Source: Bacteriovoracaceae bacterium UBA7317 | GTDB taxonomy: Bacteria > Bdellovibrionota > Bacteriovoracia > Bacteriovoracales > Bacteriovoracaceae | DNA length: 9,953 nt | Reading direction: 5' to 3' | Assembly: GCA_002474345.1 (NCBI GenBank) | Contig: DKQD01000188.1 | Span: forward strand, 1 to 9,953 | In this document: positions 1 through 5,363 of the stretch, one piece after another | Position numbering within the stretch: position 1 is the first letter of the stretch | Layout of the letters: each line of letters begins with the position of its first letter | Position numbers and translations under genes: made by a program | The notes under the pieces: generated by a model | Told to the model about the DNA's origin: nothing | Database searches by the model: none | The model's input: the letters and a program-made list of their open reading frames with translations, nothing else

Positions 1-726
1 CTCTTTTGCTTCCTTGAAAGTTGTTATTGTTCTTTTCAAACCTGCTTTAAAAAGCTGATTCATTGTAGCGTTTTCAAAACCTGGAAATGGATGAGAGCGG
101 TCTTTCAAAAATAAAACCGTGGGAAGGGCCGCAATAATGACAAAAACCCCTGTTGCAAGCATTGCCAATTGGTTTTGAGAGAGAAAAAGATCCAAGTTTG
201 TTTCAGCCTTACTTGTTACAATAAGTTGAACGATAATAAGGTTGACCAGGCCTCCAAAGTAACCAATCCCCCAACCGATACCTGAAATTTTGGCCATATT
301 TTCTTCAGTCGCAAGATCAGGGAGAAAGCTGCCACAAAAGTTTTCACTTATCATAAAAGAGGCATGACTGATGGCCAAAAGAAAAATGGCCGTCCAAATT
401 TGTCCCGGACCGACAAAGTATAAAAGAGCTGTGGGAAGTGCTGTCAAGAGGCATGTTCCAATAAGGTACTTTTTCTTTTTTCCATGAAGGTCACAGAGGG
501 CGCCAACAAGTGGTGATAGAACGAGAGCAATCAGTGTGGCCAAAATTATAGAAAAAGACCAATAAGTATCTTTAAACTTTGACTCAGACCCAACAATGTA
601 TTCAGTAAAAATCCCCCCATAAATGGCGGTGATAACGACTGTTGTAAAGCCAGAATTTGAAAAATCAAACATGGCCCAACCAAAAATTTCTTTTCGAGAA
701 ACCTTGTTCTCACTTTTATTTTCCAT
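1..726 (-). CDS. MFS transporter, UMF1/Atg22-like family (N-terminal half, 3' end outside window)
   Basis: This is the first 242 codons of an inner-membrane permease; the frame is open to the left edge, so the C-terminal half is missing only because of the window limit. It begins with a charged tail and then GWAMFDFSNSGF (about residues 16-27), the hallmark opening of UMF1/Atg22-like major facilitator proteins. The MFS motif-A loop between helices 2 and 3 is present as G75-x3-D79-x2-G82 followed by four lysines. SFLPDLAT (133-140) and SGIGWGIGYFGGL (148-160) match the conserved stretch of this family before helices 5-6. Hydrophobic segments lie near residues 24-45, 57-75, 87-105, 110-128, 150-172 and 187-207. 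The ATG at 724-726 is preceded by GGGGAGGG on the minus strand, a strong ribosome-binding site. Family members are secondary transporters, but the substrate cannot be told from sequence. Confidence 0.9.
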   Translation of the reverse strand, partial: MENKSENKVSRKEIFGWAMFDFSNSGFTTVVITAIYGGIFTEYIVGSESKFKDTYWSFSIILATLIALVLSPLVGALCDLHGKKKKYLIGTCLLTALPTALLYFVGPGQIWTAIFLLAISHASFMISENFCGSFLPDLATEENMAKISGIGWGIGYFGGLVNLIIVQLIVTSKAETNLDLFLSQNQLAMLATGVFVIIAALPTVLFLKDRSHPFPGFENATMNQLFKAGLKRTITTFKEAKE

Positions 727-1216
727 TAGGCCCTCCCCACAATTTACTATATGGAAAAATGATTCATTTTAATTAGCTTTAATATTAGACTACAAAAATT
801 AATATTTGACTCTTAATTTGTTTTTATTAATTAACTAATCCTAAGAAGAGTATTCATTTTTAAGCGCTCAAATATTCATAAAAGGTTTCGAAAAAATGTA
901 ATAAAAAGTAATGCTAAGACTGGGGATAAATCCAAGCTTGATTTCTTTTTGGTGCTAAATGGGTAGCAAATGTAGAGTATAAAACTTTTCAAAAAAGAAA
1001 TATAGGGCTTCCAGCTAGATCTGAGATGCTGAGAAAAGCAATCAAAAAATAAATGTATCACGATGAGATACGAAAAAGTTTTCAGAATAAAATCCAAAAA
1101 GACCATGACCATCTATTCGGAAAAAATAAAAAAAGAAAAAGAAAAAAGCACCCTTTTTAATTGGTGCTTTTCTCTTTTAATTTAGATAATCAAAGAAAGT
1201 TTCAAGTAGCAACTTA
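727..1216. other. 490-base intergenic region, no supported gene
   Basis: This stretch lies between the XRE regulator and the MFS transporter, both on the minus strand. It is very AT-rich. Its right part (1121-1171) holds the terminator of the regulator gene, listed separately. A TATAGT hexamer at 746-751 (minus strand) lies 20 bases before the transporter start and could be its -10 box, but no good -35 pairs with it. A 78-codon hydrophobic minus-strand reading frame at 876-1112 has no ribosome-binding site and begins right after the terminator, so I do not call it a gene. I see no RNA gene or repeat array here. Confidence 0.6.
1121..1171 (-). terminator. Rho-independent terminator of the XRE regulator gene
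   Basis: The arms 1144-1152 (AAAAGCACC) and 1163-1171 (GGTGCTTTT) form a perfect 9-bp stem with a 10-base loop. Read on the minus strand, the stem is followed by long T runs broken by single Cs (complement of 1121-1147), a classical intrinsic terminator. It lies about 45 bases beyond the stop of the regulator gene at 1217. Confidence 0.9.
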
Positions 1217-1561
1217 TTAATAAGGAGTCGCTTCTTGCTTAGGCTCTACATTTTGACTTTCTTGCGCCTCAACAGTTCCTTCAGCTTTAGGCTCTGTTGA
1301 TGCTTCAAGGTGTTCTTCTAAAGTTTTTTCATAATCTTCAAGAAGAACTTTTTTAAGTTCGTCTTTGTTAATCTCTAAAACTTCACAAATTTTTGGAAGT
1401 GACTTTAGAGGAACAGAACAAAGACCTCTTTCAACGTTACTTATGAACTGGCCATTTTTATAACCTAAGATATGAGATAGTTCAGACTGGGAGTATTCTT
1501 TTGGGTGATGTGTTCTTTTGTCTTTTAAAAATTTGGCAATATGATTAAAGCATCTACTCAT
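1217..1561 (-). CDS. Small XRE/Cro-C1-type helix-turn-helix transcriptional regulator
   Basis: The 114-residue product has a single N-terminal DNA-binding domain of the XRE family and acts in the cytoplasm. Residues 24-33 (SQSELSHILG) form the positioning helix and 36-46 (NGQFISNVERG) the recognition helix, giving the family pattern S-x2-EL-x3-LG, IS-x2-E-x-G. The remaining domain helices run to about residue 75. A tail rich in Glu, Ala and Pro (80-114) follows, with no recognisable ligand domain. The ATG at 1559-1561 is preceded by AAAGGAGGAAAGAA, a near-ideal ribosome-binding site, so the start is secure. The gene is monocistronic, with its own extended -10 promoter and a strong terminator. 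An inverted repeat near the transcription start fits autoregulation, which is inference. Targets are unknown. Confidence 0.88.
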   Translation of the reverse strand: MSRCFNHIAKFLKDKRTHHPKEYSQSELSHILGYKNGQFISNVERGLCSVPLKSLPKICEVLEINKDELKKVLLEDYEKTLEEHLEASTEPKAEGTVEAQESQNVEPKQEATPY

Positions 1562-1590
1562 TTCTTTCCTCCTTTAAATGATCACCCCTA

Positions 1591-1614
1591 AGATCGGAAT
1601 TTTTTGAAAGATCT
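1591..1614. promoter_or_regulatory. Candidate operator: AGATC...GATCT inverted repeat
   Basis: AGATC (1591-1595) and GATCT (1610-1614) form a 5-bp inverted repeat with a 14-base centre. It lies immediately downstream of the predicted -10 box of the XRE regulator and covers the expected start of transcription. Small XRE proteins commonly bind such repeats in their own promoters. The arms are short, so chance is not excluded. Confidence 0.3.
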
Positions 1615-1621
1615 AAAAAAA

Positions 1622-1630
1622 ATTATACCA
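1622..1630 (-). promoter_or_regulatory. Extended -10 promoter for the XRE regulator
   Basis: On the minus strand the sequence reads TGGTATAAT, a perfect TATAAT (1622-1627) with the TGn extension. The hexamer 17 bases upstream (TATCTA) is a poor -35, as is usual for extended -10 promoters. It predicts a leader of about 50 bases ending in the strong AGGAGG ribosome-binding site. Confidence 0.6.
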
Positions 1631-1691
1631 CTCAATTTTTTTACTAGATAAAATAAATTCGGTTTATTTTTTATTTAACAAATTTAAAAGG

Positions 1692-1716
1692 CAAAAACTC
1701 TCTTTTTAAACAGAGT
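1692..1716 (-). terminator. Weak candidate terminator after the small exported-protein gene
   Basis: ACTCT/AGAGT arms (1697-1701 and 1712-1716) form a 5-bp hairpin with a 10-base loop. On the minus strand it is followed by TTTTTGCCTTTT. It sits about 120 bases beyond the stop of the 72-residue exported-protein gene and before the regulator promoter. The stem is short, so the call is tentative. Confidence 0.28.
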
Positions 1717-1833
1717 AAGTAGTTGAAAATATGCGTTTTTTTTAATGCTTGGGAAAAAGAGAGACAGGTCGTCTAGGAAATTTTAAATTAATAAAATTTA
1801 TTTAATTCCAAAAAGCTCAAACGATACTATACC

Positions 1834-2052
1834 TTAAATGTTGGCCACACATTTTGGAACTAAAGGAGCTCCACCTTTAACAAGGGGTACATAAATTATT
1901 GTTTCACCCTCTTGGCATTTGATTGTTACAGGAAAAGGTATTGTCTTGGCCTTAGCATCGTTTTGGAAAAATAAAGAGAGAAAAGAGATAAAGCAAAACG
2001 TTGAGATAACGAAGACCTTTAAAGAGTTTAGATTGGCGATAAAATTATACAT
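1834..2052 (-). CDS. Very small exported protein, two cysteines in the mature part (unknown function)
   Basis: The predicted product is 72 residues long. Residues 1-35 look like a Sec signal peptide: N-terminal MYNFIANLNSLK, a hydrophobic core about 13-29, and a signal-peptidase-I-type end NDAKA (31-35). The mature part would be only about 37 residues, with cysteines at 46 (KCQEGE) and 68 (KCVANI) that could form one disulfide in the periplasm or outside the cell. I chose the ATG at 2050-2052 because TAGGGA precedes it at suitable spacing and it places the signal peptide at the N-terminus. A TTG at 2131-2133 in the same frame would add 27 mostly polar residues and bury the signal, so it is less likely. 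The gene lies 89 bases behind the unknown protein on the same strand and may share its transcript. No family is recognised. Confidence 0.55.
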   Translation of the reverse strand: MYNFIANLNSLKVFVISTFCFISFLSLFFQNDAKAKTIPFPVTIKCQEGETIIYVPLVKGGAPLVPKCVANI

Positions 2053-2133
2053 ATAAAATTCCCTATTAGATTTGGTTCCAAGGGAATGTATCACCGCAGT
2101 TTTTTTTGTAAAATTAGATTTTCTTTCTCTCAA

Positions 2134-2152
2134 TCATAAGTTTAGCTTATGA
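2134..2152. repeat. Perfect 7-bp inverted repeat over the stop of the unknown 125-residue gene
   Basis: TCATAAG (2134-2140) and CTTATGA (2146-2152) are perfectly complementary, with a 5-base loop that contains part of the stop codon at 2142-2144. On the minus strand no T run follows, so it is not a standard terminator. It could be a pause or RNA-processing hairpin, or an operator for the gene for the small exported protein that follows. Confidence 0.4.
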
Positions 2153-2519
2153 GGTCTATTTTGAGCTGACCGAGTATGACTTCTTTCCCACTTTCCCTAC
2201 CATAGATTTTAAAAAAAAGTTGCCCCAGCTTAACAACGCCTAGCGATACTGCGCCGCCTCTTCCTAAAATAACCCCATAGAGGATACTCCCTTTTTTTGT
2301 GGTCCCCCTTATGAGTAAACTTCCTTCCGTGTGAATCCCTTTTTCCACAAGGGCCAAAAATAATTCCTTAGACCACCAGGAGCTTCCTACCTTACCTTCT
2401 CCCGAAATCGTAAATGAAGAAGTATCGTTCTCTGTTGAAAGAACAACTGACTTATCCCCGCTTAAATTTAAAATGGCCCTTAGAAGACTTTCGGCCCATT
2501 TTCTTTCAATTTTAGACAC
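2142..2519 (-). CDS. Hypothetical protein, 125 residues, not recognised
   Basis: I do not recognise this protein. It starts MSKIERKWAESLLRAI, a probable amphipathic helix, and then alternates hydrophobic and polar residues in a way that suggests beta strands (about 24-40, 62-90 and 95-125), with a glycine-rich turn GRGGAVSLG near the middle of the second half. It has no cysteines, no signal peptide and no obvious membrane segment, so it is probably a small cytoplasmic protein. I chose the GTG at 2517-2519 because AGGTG lies 6-8 bases before it. Another GTG at 2526-2528 would add three residues, but the same AGG would then be too close. The protein-like composition and the stop-free frame favour a real gene. 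It is divergent from the HKD hydrolase gene and precedes the small exported protein on the same strand. Confidence 0.6.
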   Translation of the reverse strand: MSKIERKWAESLLRAILNLSGDKSVVLSTENDTSSFTISGEGKVGSSWWSKELFLALVEKGIHTEGSLLIRGTTKKGSILYGVILGRGGAVSLGVVKLGQLFFKIYGRESGKEVILGQLKIDLIS

Positions 2520-2629
2520 TTTCCACACCTACTTTTATTTATCTTTTTTTCGGCTAACTCCCTTTTTCTTTTAAATCCAGCAAAAAATGTCCCAACAAAG
2601 ACTAAATAAAAGGTTTGCCGAGAGATTTT

Positions 2630-2662
2630 TTTCACATTTTAAAAAATCTGTTTCACATTTTA
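2630..2662. repeat. 12-bp direct repeat TTTCACATTTTA, 21-bp period, upstream of the HKD protein
   Basis: TTTCACATTTTA occurs at 2630-2641 and again at 2651-2662, exactly 21 bp apart, close to two helical turns. That would put two bound proteins on the same face of the DNA. It lies 84-116 bases before the start of the exported HKD protein, in the divergent intergenic region. A regulator-binding array is inferred; the low-complexity AT background is the main caveat. Confidence 0.45.
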
Positions 2663-2745
2663 GCTAAATAGTTTAAAAAGAAGCACCTAGATAAACCTAG
2701 GGCGTAAAAACAAATATTATTTATATTTTTAAGAGAGAATAAATA

Positions 2746-4338
2746 ATGAATTTCACGAAAAAACTGCCTTATTTCAGAAACTTACTAAAGGTCACTGCAC
2801 TTACGGGCCTTCTTATTTCTTCATCTTTTTCGACTGAAACAAGAAGAAGTTCAAGCCCTGGCAGACAAAACAAAGCACCTGTTACAACAGCTCTTTTTTC
2901 TCCTCATCAAGGAGAAAAGGCCTTTAGAAAGATCTACAAATCAATTAAAGAAGCCGAAAAATTTGTTTACATAACCATTTATAGCTGGAGTGACAAAGAT
3001 TTAGATAAAGCAATTAAGAAGGCCCTGTTAAAAGAAAACAGGCCATCAATTAAGGTTGTCATCTCTCCACACCTTTGGAGAGCAAAGCGTGAAAAGCTGG
3101 CCCCAAGGATTAAAGAGCTTGAACTTCTTGGTGCCAAATTCAAAGTTGCCATCAAAGACATGCATGAAAAATTCACTCTTGTTGATGACGAAAAGCTTGT
3201 TAATACAAGCGCCAATTTTTCCTGGGGTGCAAGAACAAAATATAGTGAAAACTTTATTTTTCACGAAAAGGGAAATGCCCATCACCACCCTATGAAATTA
3301 GACCGACTCTTTAAACAGTTTAAGCTTGAATTTGAAATTCTTTGGAACACTGGGAAGGATATTATTACTCACGACGAAGGTATTTCTGAAGAAATGCCTT
3401 TCACTGAAATAAATGCTGTTATTGGAAATCAAACAGAAACAAATCAAGAGGTAAAACCTAATGTTAATTTCTTTTCAAGCTCTATGAACTTCACCCTTCG
3501 AAAAAATAAGGAAGGGTCTAAAAGATTACTTCAAGGTCGCTTTTATTCAATGTATAGAATAAAAGACGAAAATAAAGAACAAACATGGACCGTAAGGAAT
3601 AAACTGATTGAGTTGATCCAAAACGCAAAAAAATCAATCCATTTAAATCTAAATCACTTGGCCATCGCTTCAGTTTCTGATGCCCTTATTGAAGCTATTC
3701 AAAGAGGAGTTGAAGTAAAGTTTGTTGTAGATAATCAGGAATTTAGGAGAAAGGCCAAAAAGAGCGCCCTTATGGCAAAGTTTGTAAAAGACTGGTCAAA
3801 ACTTGAAGGAAATAAAGGCAAAATACCACCAGTAAGGGTTAAGTATTACTCTCTTTCCCCTAGTCCAAAATTTTGGTTTTTGAACCACCACAAGTATATT
3901 CTTATTGACTACCATTCACTTGGCTTTGAAACTAAACTTTTCTCTGGAAGTTATAATATTTCAAGAAAGGCCGAACATAACCAATTTGACAATATGGTCC
4001 TATATTCTGGCCCTGAGTTTTCAAAACTGTTTACCTCATTCTTTAAAGAGTTTAACCACATATGGAAGCTAAAAAGACCTCTTACAAGAAATGGTATACC
4101 CAAAAAAGATCTCAATGAAAAAGATCTTCTTAAGCTTATAAAAACAGAGGATGGTAAGCTAGTTATTCATTTTAAAGAATCCATTTCACTTAACTGGAAG
4201 GAAATAACAGAATTAAGACAGTTATTTGCGAAAGAAATATCTTCTGTACCAAATTTTTGGCAAGACTTAAGAGATAATAAGCACTGTCAATATTTTGTTT
4301 TGGAAACAAGTAAGTTTGACGGTTGCAAGCAGAAATAG
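2746..4338 (+). CDS. Exported phospholipase D-superfamily protein with two HKD motifs
   Basis: The 530-residue product belongs to the phospholipase D/nuclease superfamily, whose members hydrolyse or transfer phosphodiester bonds through a phosphohistidine intermediate. Both catalytic motifs (H-x-K-x4-D) are intact: H140/K142/D147, followed by S155-x-N157, and H381/K383/D388, followed by the G401-S402-Y403-N404 element. The two halves (about 45-205 and 280-445) should pair into one active site. A basic N-terminus and a hydrophobic run (about 15-28) look like a Sec signal peptide. The only two cysteines, C514 and C527, lie in an extra C-terminal region (about 445-530) and could form a disulfide after export. 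The linker 205-280 has no visible motif. AAGAGAGA precedes the ATG at suitable spacing. The gene stands alone. Substrate (phospholipid or nucleic acid) cannot be told from sequence. Confidence 0.88.
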   Translation: MNFTKKLPYFRNLLKVTALTGLLISSSFSTETRRSSSPGRQNKAPVTTALFSPHQGEKAFRKIYKSIKEAEKFVYITIYSWSDKDLDKAIKKALLKENRPSIKVVISPHLWRAKREKLAPRIKELELLGAKFKVAIKDMHEKFTLVDDEKLVNTSANFSWGARTKYSENFIFHEKGNAHHHPMKLDRLFKQFKLEFEILWNTGKDIITHDEGISEEMPFTEINAVIGNQTETNQEVKPNVNFFSSSMNFTLRKNKEGSKRLLQGRFYSMYRIKDENKEQTWTVRNKLIELIQNAKKSIHLNLNHLAIASVSDALIEAIQRGVEVKFVVDNQEFRRKAKKSALMAKFVKDWSKLEGNKGKIPPVRVKYYSLSPSPKFWFLNHHKYILIDYHSLGFETKLFSGSYNISRKAEHNQFDNMVLYSGPEFSKLFTSFFKEFNHIWKLKRPLTRNGIPKKDLNEKDLLKLIKTEDGKLVIHFKESISLNWKEITELRQLFAKEISSVPNFWQDLRDNKHCQYFVLETSKFDGCKQK

Positions 4339-4369
4339 TCCTTATCTAATAAAACCAAAACGTTAAAAA

Positions 4370-4399
4370 TAGGGGAGGCCTCTTTAAAAGGTCTCCCTA
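4370..4399. terminator. Bidirectional terminator between convergent genes
   Basis: The arms 4370-4381 and 4389-4399 pair over 11 bases with one bulged G (TAGGG-AGGCCT against AGGTCTCCCTA) around a 7-base loop. The minus-strand side is followed by ATTTTTAACGTTTTGG, and the plus-strand side by a weaker tract (CTAAAAATTTTCC). It lies between the stops of the HKD protein (plus) and the oxidoreductase (minus) and probably serves both. Confidence 0.75.
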
Positions 4400-4415
4400 C
4401 TAAAAATTTTCCTCT

Positions 4416-5357
4416 CTAACTTAATACTACAATTATTTTGCCTTTTGTTCTTTTACTCTCAAGATGTTTATAAGCTTCAACAATTTCGTCCTGAAAAAAT
4501 GTCTTTTCAATAATGACTTTCAAGTCCCCACTTTCGATAACATTTTTTAAATAGGCCAGGTCTTCTTTCTTTGACTTTACAAGGACGACTTTACCTCTTT
4601 TTGATGCGAAGGAGGTTTTAAATGACGAAAAGAAGTTTTTTGAATTGGGTATAGTGGAAATGTAAATCCCCGAAGAGGTCAGGTTATCTTTTGCAATGTT
4701 GAAATTTTTATTCCCCCAACAATCAAATATTATATCAAAAGTTTCTTTTCTTTGGGTAAAGTCATCTTTCGTATAATCAACAACATCGTCAGCACCAAGT
4801 TTTTTAACAAGGGAAATGTTTCTATAACTTGTAACAGCTGTTACATGGGCCTCAAAAATTTTTGAAAGACCCACAGCAAAAACGCCTACTCCCCCACTGG
4901 CGCCATTAATTAAAACCCGCATCCCCTTTTTTAATTGCCCAAGATCTCTTAGTGCCTGTAACGATGTTTGGGCGGCCAGCGGTACAGATGCAGCGTCTTC
5001 TAATTTAATAGACTCAGGTGCGTGGAAAAGGTAATCTTCTTTTGAAATAATATACTCTGCGCTAGCTCCTGACTTTAATTGGAAAACCATGCCATAAACC
5101 AGGTCGCCAGTTTTAAAAGAAGAATTCTCAGACGCTACCTCAACAACTTCTCCAGAAAAATCTGAAGCCGTTTGCCTTGGGAAATTAAAATTTGTAAACG
5201 GTCTCAGTGATCCTCTTCGAATTCTGTAATCTAAAGGGTTAAGACCTATGGCCTTTACTTTTATAAGAAGCTCGTTTTCTTTTGGAGAAGGGATTTCCCT
5301 CTCAATAGACTTAACTTCCTCTGGTGGGCCGTATTTTTTGTAGACATATGCTTTCAT
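4416..5357 (-). CDS. MDR-superfamily NADPH-dependent oxidoreductase (quinone oxidoreductase-like)
   Basis: The 313-residue protein is a zinc-independent medium-chain dehydrogenase/reductase. The GroES-like N-terminal domain holds IGLNPLDYRIRRG (37-49) and ASDFSGEVVEV (64-74), the usual core motifs. The Rossmann domain starts at INGASGGVG (150-158), the nucleotide-binding loop of the quinone oxidoreductase/zeta-crystallin type; LGADDVVDY (187-195) and FDIIFDCWG (207-215) are also typical. The zinc-ligand cysteines of classical alcohol dehydrogenases are absent. Members reduce quinones, enones or related carbonyls with NADPH in the cytoplasm; the real substrate is unknown. The length is normal for the family. 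The ATG at 5355-5357 is 6 bases after the stop of the ankyrin gene, and its ribosome-binding site (GGAAGAGGAG) is that gene's last codons, so the two are almost certainly co-transcribed and perhaps translationally coupled. Confidence 0.9.
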   Translation of the reverse strand: MKAYVYKKYGPPEEVKSIEREIPSPKENELLIKVKAIGLNPLDYRIRRGSLRPFTNFNFPRQTASDFSGEVVEVASENSSFKTGDLVYGMVFQLKSGASAEYIISKEDYLFHAPESIKLEDAASVPLAAQTSLQALRDLGQLKKGMRVLINGASGGVGVFAVGLSKIFEAHVTAVTSYRNISLVKKLGADDVVDYTKDDFTQRKETFDIIFDCWGNKNFNIAKDNLTSSGIYISTIPNSKNFFSSFKTSFASKRGKVVLVKSKKEDLAYLKNVIESGDLKVIIEKTFFQDEIVEAYKHLESKRTKGKIIVVLS

Positions 5358-5363
5358 AAATTA

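Noticed and set aside
876..1112. 78-codon hydrophobic minus-strand reading frame
   Set aside because: It has no ribosome-binding site, begins within about 10 bases of the T run of a strong terminator, and its Phe/Leu/Ile/Lys-rich composition is what AT-rich non-coding DNA gives.
2630..2662. CRP-type binding site
   Set aside because: Only the TCACA half is present in each copy; the symmetrical TGTGA-N6-TCACA arrangement is missing.
2684..2700. ACCTAG direct repeat / CCTAG palindromes upstream of the HKD gene
   Set aside because: The six-base units are short and no promoter element fits around them; not separable from chance.
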